Positions 43,095 to 52,217 of a stretch of DNA of 64,000 bases are shown here, in pieces. Where the stretch lies: assembly GCA_051414805.1 (NCBI GenBank), contig CP166702.1, positions 4,340,001 through 4,404,000 on the forward strand, given 5' to 3'. A program made the position numbers and the translations under genes. A model generated the notes under the pieces. That model was not told where the DNA came from, did no database searches, and worked only from the letters and a program-made list of their open reading frames with translations. The stretch comes from Xenophilus sp003671765 (lineage in GTDB: Bacteria > Pseudomonadota > Gammaproteobacteria > Burkholderiales > Burkholderiaceae_C). How positions within the stretch are numbered: position 1 is the stretch's first letter; each line of letters opens with the position of its first letter.

Positions 43095-44108
43095 ATGGCC
43101 AAGAGCGTCTTGGTGCTCGACGTGGCGCGGGAGGCGGGCGTGGCCGCCGGCTCGGTGTCGCGCGCACTCAACGGCAGCAAGCACGTGAGCCCCGCGCTGC
43201 GCGCCCGCGTGGCCGAGGCGGCGCGCCGCCTGGGGTACCAGCCAAACGCGCAGGCGCGCGGCCTGCGGCTGGGGCGCAGCAACATCATCGGCATGCTGGT
43301 CAACGACATGCGCCACCCCATGTACGCCAGCATCATCGCGGGCGTGGAGCACGAGCTGTCGCTGCACGGGCGCATGCTCCTGCTGGCCGACGCGCACGGC
43401 GAGGAGGCGCGCGAGCAGGCCGTCTTCGACACCTTCCAGCGCTGTGCGCTCGACGGCGCGATCATCGGCGCCTCCTATCACCCGGACGTGATGCAGGCCG
43501 CGCACTACGCGGGCAACCGCCTGCCGCTGGTGCTGATCGATCGCGACGTCGAGGGCATGGACCGGGTCTGCCTGGAGCGGCGCAACGCCCTGCGCGTGGC
43601 CACGCGGCACCTGTTGAACCTCGGCCACCGGCGCATCGCGCTCATCACGCCCGCGCTCGACCGCGTGCCCGGCGGCGAACGCATCGCCGGCTACGACGAC
43701 GCCTACCGCCAGGCCGGCCTGCCGGCCGAGCGCCGCTACATCCCGCGCATGAACTCCCCGCTGCAGGACGGCGGCGAGGCCATGGCCGCCCTGCTCGACC
43801 TGCCCGAGCCGCCCACGGCGCTCGTGTGCCTGGCCACGCGGCTGCTGTCGGGGGCGCTGCGCACCGTGCGCAAGCGGGGCCTGCAGGTGCCGCGCGACCT
43901 GTCGGTGGTCTCCATCGGCTCGACCGAGATGATGGAGTTCGCCAACCCGCCGCTGACCTGCCTGCGCGTGGACCTGATGAGCACCGGGCGGGCCGCCGCG
44001 CGCCTGATGCTGCGGCGCCTGGAAGATCCCCTGGGCTTCGTGCCGGAGCGCATCGAGCTGGAATCCGAACTGGTGGTGGGCGAGTCCTGCGGGCCGGTGC
44101 CCGCCTGA
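43095..44108 (+). CDS. LacI family transcriptional regulator
   Basis: A 337-residue regulator: N-terminal LacI HTH (VLDVAREAGVAAGSVSRALNGSKHVS) with the hinge YQPNAQARGLRLGRSN, followed by a periplasmic-binding-protein-like effector domain. Start at 43095 gives the canonical HTH position; the frame is open to 43044. Divergent from the CMD-SDR/Bug genes, which it probably controls. Confidence 0.9.
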   Translation: MAKSVLVLDVAREAGVAAGSVSRALNGSKHVSPALRARVAEAARRLGYQPNAQARGLRLGRSNIIGMLVNDMRHPMYASIIAGVEHELSLHGRMLLLADAHGEEAREQAVFDTFQRCALDGAIIGASYHPDVMQAAHYAGNRLPLVLIDRDVEGMDRVCLERRNALRVATRHLLNLGHRRIALITPALDRVPGGERIAGYDDAYRQAGLPAERRYIPRMNSPLQDGGEAMAALLDLPEPPTALVCLATRLLSGALRTVRKRGLQVPRDLSVVSIGSTEMMEFANPPLTCLRVDLMSTGRAAARLMLRRLEDPLGFVPERIELESELVVGESCGPVPA

Positions 44109-44132
44109 ACCCGCGCACGCCTGGCACCTGCG

Positions 44133-44172
44133 CTGCATTTTTCATAGCTGCCCGCGCCCGTCCCACGGGCGT
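44133..44172 (-). repeat. Two-stem intergenic repeat, reverse orientation
   Basis: An imperfect second stem with intact ATAGC, then GCGCCC and GGGCG around GTCCCAC. It starts 24 bases after the LacI-type gene stop. Confidence 0.75.
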
Positions 44173-44219
44173 GGCGGGCACTTTTGGCACATGAAATGGC
44201 GCTGCCTATGATGCCGGGC

Positions 44220-46718
44220 ATGCGCGGAATGATTGCCTCCTCGATCGCCCTGCCGCTGCGGGCGCTGCTGCTGGCCTGGGTGCTCGCCACCCTGCCGGGC
44301 CTCGGCTGGGCACAGGCCCAGACGCAGTCGCAGCCGCAGGCCCAAGCCCAAGCCCCCTCGCAGGCCGCGCAGGACGCCGCCCCCCTGCCCGACATCGCCG
44401 ACCTGCGCGACCAGCTGGCCAAGCTGCCCACCGCGGCCGACACCTCGGGCGACATGCGCGGGCTGATGGGCCAGATCGCCGCCATCGGTGCGCAGGCGGA
44501 CAAGTTCATCGCCGCCCGCACCGGGCAGCTCAACGACCTCAACGCCCGCCTGGGCGAGCTGGGCAACCCGCCGCCGCCCGGCACCAGCGAAGACCCGGAC
44601 ATCACCCGCCAGCGCGCCCTGCTCACCAAGGAGCGCAACGCCGTCGATGCCGACGTGCGCCTGGCGCGGCTGGTGGTGGTCGATGCGCAGCAGCGCGGCA
44701 ACGACCTGCTGAACAAGCGGCGCGAGCTGTTCGAGGCGCAGATCAGCGAACGCTCCGCCTCGCCGCTGGGCCGCACCTTCTGGCACGACCTCGCCGAGGC
44801 CTGGCCCGACGACATCGATCGCCTGCAGGTGCTGGGCGCCGGGATCGAGGCCGGCGCCGCGCGGGCCCGCCAGGAAGCGCACCGCGGCCCGGTGCTGCTG
44901 ACGCTGGCGCTGGCCCTGCTGCTCATCACCGTGGGCAACCTGCTGGCCGAGCGCGGCCTGGTGCTGCTGGCGCAGCGCCTGCTGCCGGGCGGGCGGCTGC
45001 GACGTTCGCTGCTGGTGATCGCCATCGTCGGCGCCAACATGCTGATCGTGGCGCTGGCCCTGCGCACCTCGGTGTCGACCTTCGACGCGCACGGCCTGCT
45101 GGGCGCGCAGACGCGCGAGCTGGCCAAGGTGCTCAGCAGCTCGCTGCTGTTCATGACCTTCGTCGTGAGCCTGGGCCGCGCCCTGCTGGCCAACGCCCGG
45201 CCCTCGTGGCGGCTGCCGCCCATTCCGGACCCGATGGCCAAGCGCCTGCGCGCCTTCCCCCTGCTGGCCGCGCTGACGATGGTGCTGGTGTGGGTGCCGG
45301 CGCAGATCAATGCGTTGATCGACGCCAGCCTGGCGGCGGTGGTGGCCACGCACGTGATCACCGCGCTGGCGCTGACCGGCCTCATCGCCGCCATGCTGCT
45401 GCGCCTGCGCGGGCCCAAGCCCCAGGGTGCCGCCGATGGCAGCGACACCAGCGGACCGGTGCCGCTGGAGGGCTCCTCCGATGCGCCGCCCGCCGCGCCC
45501 AAGCCCTACGAGCGCCCGTTGTGGGTGGCGATGCTCCTGGGCGCCATCACGCTGGTGCTGATCGCGATCTGGGTGCTGGTGGGCATGGGCTACGTGGCCC
45601 TGGCGAGCCTGCTGGCCGGCCAGCTGATGTGGACCGGCATCGTGGCCTGCGCCTTCTACGTGCTGTTCAAGTTCGCCGACGACCTGTTCATGGCCACCGT
45701 GTCGGCCAAGAGCGGCTTCGGCGGGCGGCTGCAGAAGAGCTTCGGCTTCGCGCCGGCCACGCTCGACCAGGCGGCCGTGGTGCTGTCGGCGCTCGCGCGT
45801 GTGGCGCTGTTCTTCTACATGGTGATCGCGCTGGTCGCGCCGCTGGGCACCGACCCCGGCGAGGTGTTCCAGCGCAGCGGCAAGTTCGGCGCCGGCGTGA
45901 AGATCGGCGAGTTCCAGTTGGTGCCCTCGGCCATCTTCAGCGCCATCGGCGTGCTGGTGGCCGGCTTCATCGCGCTGCGCGTGGCGCGCCACTGGCTGCA
46001 GGAGCGCTATCTGCCCACCACCACGCTGGAAGCGGGCATGCAGAGCTCGCTCACCACGCTGCTGGGCTATGCGGGCGGCATCCTGGTGGTGGCGATCGCG
46101 CTGTCGGCGCTGGGCATCGGCATCAACCGCATCGCGTGGATCGCGAGCGCGCTGTCGGTGGGCATCGGCTTCGGCCTGCAGGCCATCGTGCAGAACTTCA
46201 TCTCTGGCCTGATCCTGCTGGCCGAGCGGCCGGTGAAGGTGGGCGACTGGGTGGTGCTGGGCACGACCGAGGGCGACGTGCGGCGCATCAACGTGCGCGC
46301 GACCGAGATCGCGCTGGGCGACCGCTCCACGGTGATCGTGCCGAACTCGGAGTTCATCACCAAGACCGTGCGCAACATGACCCTGGCCAATGCCGAGGGC
46401 CGCGTGCTGATCCGCATGCCCATGCCGCTGAACACCGATGCGAACAAGGTGCGCGAGCTGATGCTGGCGGCCTGCTCCGCGCACCCCGGCGTGCTGGCGA
46501 CGCCGGCGCCGTCGCTCACGCTGGAAGGCATCGAGAACGGGCAACTGATCTTTCAGGCGATCGCGTATGTGCCGAGTCCGCGGCTGGCGGGTGGGGTGAA
46601 GAGTGATCTGCTGTTCACGATGCTGGAGGAGTTCAGGAAGGCTGGACTGGCGCTGGCGGTGCCGACGATGGTGATGGCGGCGCCTTCTTCGCCTTCTTCG
46701 CCTGCGGCGGGCGTCTGA
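44220..46718 (+). CDS. MscS-family mechanosensitive channel (DUF3772-containing)
   Basis: An 832-residue membrane protein. A signal segment and a Gln/Ala-rich region are followed by a DUF3772-like periplasmic domain (about 45-210), then eight or more membrane helices and a C-terminal MscS domain (SVGIGFGLQAIVQNFISGLILL, about 645-666). It should open on membrane tension during osmotic downshift. Several in-frame ATGs (44196-44220) lack good ribosome sites; 44220 is chosen for the signal peptide. Confidence 0.88.
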   Translation: MRGMIASSIALPLRALLLAWVLATLPGLGWAQAQTQSQPQAQAQAPSQAAQDAAPLPDIADLRDQLAKLPTAADTSGDMRGLMGQIAAIGAQADKFIAARTGQLNDLNARLGELGNPPPPGTSEDPDITRQRALLTKERNAVDADVRLARLVVVDAQQRGNDLLNKRRELFEAQISERSASPLGRTFWHDLAEAWPDDIDRLQVLGAGIEAGAARARQEAHRGPVLLTLALALLLITVGNLLAERGLVLLAQRLLPGGRLRRSLLVIAIVGANMLIVALALRTSVSTFDAHGLLGAQTRELAKVLSSSLLFMTFVVSLGRALLANARPSWRLPPIPDPMAKRLRAFPLLAALTMVLVWVPAQINALIDASLAAVVATHVITALALTGLIAAMLLRLRGPKPQGAADGSDTSGPVPLEGSSDAPPAAPKPYERPLWVAMLLGAITLVLIAIWVLVGMGYVALASLLAGQLMWTGIVACAFYVLFKFADDLFMATVSAKSGFGGRLQKSFGFAPATLDQAAVVLSALARVALFFYMVIALVAPLGTDPGEVFQRSGKFGAGVKIGEFQLVPSAIFSAIGVLVAGFIALRVARHWLQERYLPTTTLEAGMQSSLTTLLGYAGGILVVAIALSALGIGINRIAWIASALSVGIGFGLQAIVQNFISGLILLAERPVKVGDWVVLGTTEGDVRRINVRATEIALGDRSTVIVPNSEFITKTVRNMTLANAEGRVLIRMPMPLNTDANKVRELMLAACSAHPGVLATPAPSLTLEGIENGQLIFQAIAYVPSPRLAGGVKSDLLFTMLEEFRKAGLALAVPTMVMAAPSSPSSPAAGV

Positions 46719-46754
46719 AGATTCGGGGCTGCTTCTGAGCTTGCTCAGGGTTTA

Positions 46755-47348
46755 GATGCAGGGGCCGGGATGTGCGCCCGGCGGCGCAGTCACTTTCTCT
46801 TGTCTCGCCAAGAGAAAGTAACCAAAGAGAAGGCGACCCCACTGTCTGCGTCCCTCCGCTTCGCTGCGGGCAACCTGCGGTGCTCGCGGCTGGCGGGGTC
46901 TCGCTCGAACTCGCTTCGCTCAAACAATCGCGAGCCCTGATCCGCCAGCCGCTGCGCTCCTCGGCGCATACAGAGGGGACCCAGGGTCAACAAGGCTGCT
47001 GCGCAGCCTTGTCCTTCTTTGGTGTTTTTCCGGGGGCCGAGCGAAGCGATGGCCCGTTCTGGTGGGTCCCTTCTGGATGCGCCTGCGACGCGGCGATGGC
47101 GGGGTGGCAGCTGTGCCGCGTGCGGCAACAGCTGCTTCGTGAACTGACTCGCTGCAGCTGTCCGAGCGAAGTGAACGCAGTGAACGCAGCGAGTTCTGCA
47201 GCGCACCCCGCCAGCGTCGCGTCGCAGGTCGCCCGTAGCGAAGCGAAGGGTCGCAGCCAGCAGGGTCGCCTTTTCTTTGCCTACTTTCTTTTGGCGAAGC
47301 AAAAGAAAGTAGGTGCGCCGCCGGGCGCACATCCCGGCTCCTGCGCAT
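46755..47348. repeat. Large inverted-repeat element, gene-free
   Basis: The gap 46719-47376 holds no gene. Outer arms 46755-46840 and 47263-47348 are inverted copies, including CCGGGATGTGCGCCCGGCGG and CAAGAGAAAGTAACC-like tracts; similarity continues inward to about 46905/47195. Inside lie further palindromic stretches such as GCCGCGTGCGGC. Closely similar elements recur in many high-GC proteobacteria, where they spawn false ORFs. I see no transposase or terminal duplication. Confidence 0.8.
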
Positions 47349-47376
47349 CAACCCCAAGCAGCGCCAAAAAAGAAAG

Positions 47377-47655
47377 CTAGCGCTTCCACCCCCTCATCAC
47401 CCCCCACTGCACCGTCCCACACACCACCACCAACACCGCATAGGTCCCGATCCGCCCATCCCTCCCCGCGACCACCAACCCGCCCATCAGCACCACCACC
47501 CCAGCTACGAAATTGATAGCTACCTGCGCCCACAGCCCGGGCGCCCCCGCGCCTTTCTTCATCAGAACCCGCGCACCGAGCGCAAGCACGACCGCCAGCG
47601 CCAGCGCAGGCAGCACGAAATTGAAGAGGTGGTTGAGGAGTTGGAAGGCGGACAT
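47377..47655 (-). CDS. Small membrane protein, unknown function
   Basis: A 92-residue protein with three hydrophobic segments (about 8-30, 41-63, 68-84). Residues near 37-50 (GAPGLWAQVAINF) are encoded by a copy of the two-stem repeat. No family recognised. It is divergent from hemA. Confidence 0.65.
   Translation of the reverse strand: MSAFQLLNHLFNFVLPALALAVVLALGARVLMKKGAGAPGLWAQVAINFVAGVVVLMGGLVVAGRDGRIGTYAVLVVVCGTVQWGVMRGWKR
47504..47544 (-). repeat. Two-stem repeat inside a reading frame
   Basis: ATAGC with imperfect GCTAC partner, then GCGCCC/GGGCGC around ACAGCCC; reverse orientation. It is embedded in the 92-residue membrane protein gene. Confidence 0.75.
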
Positions 47656-47743
47656 GGCGCAAGCGAGAGGTCCGCGCGCCGCCTGCCGCAGCGACGGCCC
47701 AGGGGCATGCTGCAGCGCACAGACCCATCGCGGCGGCGAATTT

Positions 47744-47749
47744 TATAAT
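47744..47749 (+). promoter_or_regulatory. -10 box just ahead of hemA
   Basis: A perfect TATAAT ends 8 bases before the hemA ATG, so transcription should begin at or within a few bases of the start codon. No ribosome binding site fits in between. Confidence 0.6.
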
Positions 47750-47757
47750 CGCAGGCT

Positions 47758-49029
47758 ATGGCAGTCTGGGCCCTCGGCTTGAACCACACGACCGCGCCGC
47801 TCGATCTGCGCGGTCGTTTCGCGTTCGCCCTCGACCAGATCGCCCCCACGCTGCAAAGCCTGCGCCGCTCGGTCGGCGCCGCGCACCACCCCGAGGTGGA
47901 AGCGGCCATCCTCTCGACCTGCAACCGCACCGAGATCTACTGCGCCGCCGAGCACGCCGCGCTGGACCACACCGTGGGCTGGCTGGCCGAGAGCGGCGGC
48001 GTGTCGCCCGCGCTGTTGCGCTCGCATGCCTACACGCTGACGGGCGATCAGGCGGCGCGCCACGCCTTCCGCGTCGCCAGCGGGCTCGACTCGATGGTGC
48101 TGGGCGAGGCGCAGATCCTCGGCCAGATGAAGGACGCGGTGCGCGCCGCCGAGACCGCCGGGGCACTGGGCAGCACGCTCAACCAGCTGTTCCAGCGCTC
48201 CTTCTCGGTGGCCAAGGAAGTGCGCACCGCCACCGAGATCGGGGCGCACTCCATCAGCATGGCGGCCGCGGCGGTGCGCCTGGCCGGCCAGCTCTTCGAA
48301 GACCTCAAGGCCACGCGCGTCCTCTTCGTCGGTGCCGGCGAGATGATCGACCTGGCCGCCACCCACTTCGCAGCGCGGCAACCCGCCAAGATCGTCATCG
48401 CCAACCGCACGCTGGAGCGCGGCGAGAAGCTGGCCACGCGCTTCGGCGCCGAGGCGATGCGCCTCGCGGACCTGCCCGCGCGCCTGGCCGAGTTCGACAT
48501 CGTCGTCAGCTGCACCGCCAGCACGCTGCCGCTGATCGGCCTGGGCGCGGTGGAACGCGCCCTCAAGACCCGCAAGCACCGCCCGATGTTCATGGTCGAC
48601 CTGGCCGTGCCGCGCGACATCGAGCCCGAGGTCAAGGCGCTCGAAGACGTGTACCTCTACACCGTCGACGACCTGGCCCACGTGGTGCGCCAGGGCGAGG
48701 CCAGCCGCCAGGCGGCCGTGGCCCAGGCCGAGACGATCATCGACGCCGGCGTGCAGAGCTTCATGCACTGGCTGGACCAGCGTGGCACCGTGCCGCTGAT
48801 CCAGCAGCTCAACGCCCAGGCCGAGGACTGGCGCAACGCCGAACTGGCGCGCGCCCGCAAGCTGCTGGCCAAAGGCGAATCCGTCGACGCCGTGCTCGAA
48901 GCCCTGGCGCGCGGCCTCACGCAGAAGATGCTGCACGGCACCCTGGCCGAGCTGCATGCCGGCGACGCCGAAGCGCGCCAGCAGACGGCGCAGGCCGTCT
49001 CGCGCCTCTTCCTGCGCAAAGAGCGTTAG
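47758..49029 (+). CDS. hemA: Glutamyl-tRNA reductase
   Basis: A 423-residue HemA converting glutamyl-tRNA(Glu) to glutamate-1-semialdehyde, the first committed step of tetrapyrrole synthesis. The catalytic Cys55 is in STCNRTEIY, the NADPH-binding domain has VLFVGAGEMI, and the C-terminal dimerisation helix is complete. The message is probably leaderless. It heads hemA-prfA-prmC-grxD. Confidence 0.96.
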   Translation: MAVWALGLNHTTAPLDLRGRFAFALDQIAPTLQSLRRSVGAAHHPEVEAAILSTCNRTEIYCAAEHAALDHTVGWLAESGGVSPALLRSHAYTLTGDQAARHAFRVASGLDSMVLGEAQILGQMKDAVRAAETAGALGSTLNQLFQRSFSVAKEVRTATEIGAHSISMAAAAVRLAGQLFEDLKATRVLFVGAGEMIDLAATHFAARQPAKIVIANRTLERGEKLATRFGAEAMRLADLPARLAEFDIVVSCTASTLPLIGLGAVERALKTRKHRPMFMVDLAVPRDIEPEVKALEDVYLYTVDDLAHVVRQGEASRQAAVAQAETIIDAGVQSFMHWLDQRGTVPLIQQLNAQAEDWRNAELARARKLLAKGESVDAVLEALARGLTQKMLHGTLAELHAGDAEARQQTAQAVSRLFLRKER

Positions 49030-49068
49030 CGACGCGGGCACGAAGCCGGCACGAAGCCGGACTTTCGT

Positions 49069-49176
49069 ACGCGAAGGGCGCGAAGGTTTCGCGAAAGTCG
49101 CGAAAGGAAGACCTGAAATCCGTATTGCAAGGCTTTCTTTTTCGCGTCCTTCGCGAAACCTTCGCGCACTTCGCGT
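49069..49176. repeat. CGCGAAGG-type inverted repeat between hemA and prfA
   Basis: Left arm 49069-49110 and right arm 49133-49176 are near-complementary, sharing GCGCGAAGGTTTCGCGAA; both are built of CGCGAA units. Immediately after, CCCGAT units repeat (49184-49207) up to the prfA start. Confidence 0.8.
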
Positions 49177-49204
49177 GCTGTTCCCGATCCCGATACCGAT
49201 CCCG

Positions 49205-50290
49205 ATGAAACCCTTCCTCCGCCACCAGCTCGCCCGCCACGCCCAGCGCCTCGAGGAACTCGACTTCCTGCTGTCGCGCGAGGACGTGATGGGCGACATG
49301 GCCAAGTACCGGCCGCTGGCCAAGGAGCATGCGGAAGTCACGGCCGTGGCCGGCCGCTGGGCCCGTTATCAGCAGCGCGAGGCCGACCTGGCCGGCGCGC
49401 GCGAGATGCTGGAAGACGCCGACATGGCCGAGATGGCGCGCGAGGAGATCGCCGCCGCCGAGGCCGAGCTGCTGCAACTCGAAGACGAACTGCAACGCCT
49501 GCTGCTGCCCAAGGACCCGGACGACGCACGCAACGCCTTCGTCGAGATCCGCGCCGGCACGGGCGGCGACGAATCCGCCCTGTTCGCGGGCGACCTCACG
49601 CGCATGTACACGCGCCACGCCGCCAACCGGGGCTGGAAGGTGGAGGTGATGAGCGAGTCGCCCAACGAGATCGGCGGCTACAAGGAGATCGTGCTGCGCG
49701 TCGAGGGCGAGGACGTGTACGGCGCGCTGCGTTTCGAATCGGGCGGCCACCGTGTGCAGCGCGTGCCGGCCACCGAGACGCAGGGCCGCATCCACACCAG
49801 CGCCTGCACCGTGGCCGTGATGCCCGAGCCCGACGAGGCGCAGGCCATCACGCTGAACCCGGCCGACCTGCGCATCGACACCTTCCGCGCCAGCGGCGCC
49901 GGCGGCCAGCACATCAACAAGACCGACTCGGCCGTGCGCGTGGTGCACCTGCCCACCGGCATCGTGGCCGAATGCCAGGACGGGCGCAGCCAGCACGCCA
50001 ACAAGGCCCAGGCGCTGCGCGTGCTGCAGGCCCGGCTGCAGGACAAGGAGCGCAGCGAGCGCGCCGCCAAGGAGGCGGCCACCCGCAAGGGCCTGATCGG
50101 CAGCGGCGACCGCAGCGACCGCATCCGCACCTACAACTTCCCGCAGGGGCGGCTCACCGACCACCGCATCAACCTCACGCTCTACAAGCTGGCCGCCATC
50201 ATGGAAGGCGACCTGACGGAGGTGCTGGCCGCCCTGCGCGCCGCGCGCGAGGCCGAGCAGCTGGCGGAACTGGAAGAGGCGACGGCCTGA
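49205..50290 (+). CDS. prfA: Peptide chain release factor 1
   Basis: A 361-residue RF1, recognising UAA and UAG. The GGQ motif stands at 233-235 in SGAGGQHINKTDSAV and the domain order is normal. The start at 49205 gives the family length; the frame is open to 48956. Its stop shares one base with the downstream prmC start (TGATG). Confidence 0.96.
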   Translation: MKPFLRHQLARHAQRLEELDFLLSREDVMGDMAKYRPLAKEHAEVTAVAGRWARYQQREADLAGAREMLEDADMAEMAREEIAAAEAELLQLEDELQRLLLPKDPDDARNAFVEIRAGTGGDESALFAGDLTRMYTRHAANRGWKVEVMSESPNEIGGYKEIVLRVEGEDVYGALRFESGGHRVQRVPATETQGRIHTSACTVAVMPEPDEAQAITLNPADLRIDTFRASGAGGQHINKTDSAVRVVHLPTGIVAECQDGRSQHANKAQALRVLQARLQDKERSERAAKEAATRKGLIGSGDRSDRIRTYNFPQGRLTDHRINLTLYKLAAIMEGDLTEVLAALRAAREAEQLAELEEATA

Positions 50291-51216
50291 TGGCGGATTC
50301 GGCAGACTTCCAAGCCCAATCGGCCTCCGGCGCCCACGGGACGGGCGCAAGCAGCTATGAAAACAATAGCAACGGCGTGATGTTGGCACAGGCCCTGCGC
50401 GGCGCTGCGTCACGCGGCCTGGACCGGCTCGACGCCCAGATCCTGCTGCTGCACGCCCTGGGCCGCCCGGCCCACGAACGCGCTTGGCTGCTGGCGCACG
50501 ACACGGACCCCCTGCCCGAGGGCGCCGCGGCGACGTTCGCAGCGCTGTGCCAACGCCGCGCGGCCGGCGAGCCGGTCGCGTACCTGCTGGGCGAGAAAGA
50601 GTTCCACGGCCTGCCGCTGACCGTCGATGCCCGCGTGCTGGTGCCGCGGCCCGACACCGAAACCCTGGTCGACTGGGCGCTCCAGTGTCTGAAGGACGTG
50701 GCGGCGCCCGCCGTGCTCGACCTGGGCACCGGCAGCGGTGCCATCGCCCTGGCGCTGCAGCAGGCGCGGCCCGACGCACAGGTCGACGCCGTGGACGCCA
50801 GCGCCGACGCGCTGGCCGTGGCGCGCGCCAACGCTGAACGCCTGGGCCTGCCGGTGCGCTTCCGGCAGGCCGACTGGCTGGACGGCGCCGGCACTGCCCG
50901 GCCCGACGGCTACGCGCTCATCGCCACCAACCCGCCCTACATCGCCGAGGGCGACCCCCACCTGGCCGCCCTGCGCCACGAGCCGGCCGGTGCGCTGGTG
51001 AGCGGCCCCGACGGGCTGCGCGACATCCGCCGCATCGTGGCCGACGCGCCCGCTCACCTGGCCCACGGTGGCTGGCTGCTGCTGGAACACGGGCACGACC
51101 AGGCGTCGGCGGTGCGTGCGCTGCTGGCCGATCGGGGCTTCACCGAGGTGCAAAGCCGCGACGACCTGGCCGGCATCGCCCGTTGCTCCGGCGGGGTCTG
51201 GCGCACGGTGAAATAA
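50290..51216 (+). CDS. prmC: Release-factor glutamine methyltransferase
   Basis: Methylates the GGQ glutamine of release factors. The SAM loop is VLDLGTGSGAIALAL and the glutamine-binding NPPY is at 214-217 in IATNPPYIAEG. From 50290 (overlapping prfA, with an AGAGG site) the protein has 308 residues; from the ATG at 50380 it has 278, the family's normal length. The extra part is coded by the two-stem repeat, so the true start is uncertain. Confidence 0.93.
   Translation: MADSADFQAQSASGAHGTGASSYENNSNGVMLAQALRGAASRGLDRLDAQILLLHALGRPAHERAWLLAHDTDPLPEGAAATFAALCQRRAAGEPVAYLLGEKEFHGLPLTVDARVLVPRPDTETLVDWALQCLKDVAAPAVLDLGTGSGAIALALQQARPDAQVDAVDASADALAVARANAERLGLPVRFRQADWLDGAGTARPDGYALIATNPPYIAEGDPHLAALRHEPAGALVSGPDGLRDIRRIVADAPAHLAHGGWLLLEHGHDQASAVRALLADRGFTEVQSRDDLAGIARCSGGVWRTVK
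50330..50370 (+). repeat. Two-stem repeat within the prmC 5' end
   Basis: GCGCCC/GGGCGC around ACGGGAC, then GCTAT/ATAGC around GAAAACA. It is read in frame as GAHGTGASSYENNSNG if translation starts at 50290. Confidence 0.85.
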
Positions 51217-51275
51217 TCCGCTCCAGTCTTTCAACCCGCCATTCCAGCCCCACTTCCACGACGAAGGAACCCACC

Positions 51276-51599
51276 ATGAGCGACGTTCAGCAACGCATCG
51301 ACGACCTCGTCAAGACCAACGAAGTCCTGCTCTTCATGAAGGGCACGGCCAGCTTCCCGATGTGCGGCTTCTCCGGCCGCGCGATCCAGATCCTCAAGGC
51401 CTGCGGCGTCGACCCCAAGGCCGTGAAGACCGTCAACGTGCTGGAAGACCCCGAGATCCGCGCCGGCATCAAGGACTACAGCCAGTGGCCCACGATCCCG
51501 CAGCTGTACGTCAAGGGCGAGTTCATCGGCGGCTCGGACATCATGATGGAGATGTACGAGTCGGGCGAGCTGCAGCAGGTGCTCGCGCAACCCGCCTAA
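51276..51599 (+). CDS. grxD: Monothiol glutaredoxin (Grx4 type)
   Basis: A 107-residue monothiol glutaredoxin with active site CGFS at 30-33 and downstream WPTIPQLYVKGEFIGG. It carries or transfers [2Fe-2S] clusters with glutathione. A GAAGGA site precedes the ATG by 7 bases; the frame is open upstream into prmC. Last gene of the hemA run. Confidence 0.96.
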   Translation: MSDVQQRIDDLVKTNEVLLFMKGTASFPMCGFSGRAIQILKACGVDPKAVKTVNVLEDPEIRAGIKDYSQWPTIPQLYVKGEFIGGSDIMMEMYESGELQQVLAQPA

Positions 51600-51612
51600 G
51601 GCCGCCGCAGGC

Positions 51613-52113
51613 ATGGCGCACGATCACCCCCACGATCACGACGACCATGCCGAGCCGGCGTGGAAGCGCGACGGCGTCCGGGTCATCCCCGGCAACCAGC
51701 TCGACACGAACACGGCCCAGACGCCAGGCATGAACAGGGCCGCGGCGATCAACTTCGCCCGCGTGGGCGCCCAGAAGCTCTGGGCCGGCACCGTGACCAT
51801 CCATGCCAACGCCAAGACCGGCGCCCACCACCACGGGCACCTGGAGTCGGTCATCTACGTGGTGCGCGGCAAGGCGCGCATGCGCTGGGGCGAGCAGCTC
51901 GAGTTCACGGCCGAGGCCGGCCCGGGCGACTTCATCTACGTGCCGCCCTACGTGCCGCACCAGGAGATCAACGCCAGCGCCACCGAGCCGCTCGAGTGCG
52001 TGCTGTGCCGCAGCGACGGCGAGGCGGTGGCGGTGAACATCGACATCGAACCGGTCGAGAAGCCCGAGACGGTGCTGTGGGTCGACCCCACGCACCCGAC
52101 CGGCGGCGTCTGA
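51613..52113 (+). CDS. Cupin-domain protein with His-rich N-terminus
   Basis: A 166-residue cupin with both conserved boxes (GAHHHGHLESVIYVVRG and PGDFIYVPPYVPHQEIN), so it should hold a divalent metal. The first 13 residues, MAHDHPHDHDDHA, are a His/Asp cluster likely to bind metal. Function unknown. It starts 13 bases after grxD. Confidence 0.85.
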   Translation: MAHDHPHDHDDHAEPAWKRDGVRVIPGNQLDTNTAQTPGMNRAAAINFARVGAQKLWAGTVTIHANAKTGAHHHGHLESVIYVVRGKARMRWGEQLEFTAEAGPGDFIYVPPYVPHQEINASATEPLECVLCRSDGEAVAVNIDIEPVEKPETVLWVDPTHPTGGV

Positions 52114-52217
52114 AGCGCTGGGCGGTTCTCCCCGCCACGCCCCCTGGCGGCTCCCGCCGATTGACCACCCGGCACGGCTTATGCTGTGATAGTCCGGTGT
52201 TCGATTCGGAGGTGTCC

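Noticed and set aside
46772..47380. Open frames in the gap before hemA
   Set aside because: They are the well-known false frames from a dispersed inverted-repeat element, present on both strands at once.
49184..49207. CCCGAT tandem units as a CRISPR or minisatellite
   Set aside because: Only about four 6-base units with variation; no spacers.
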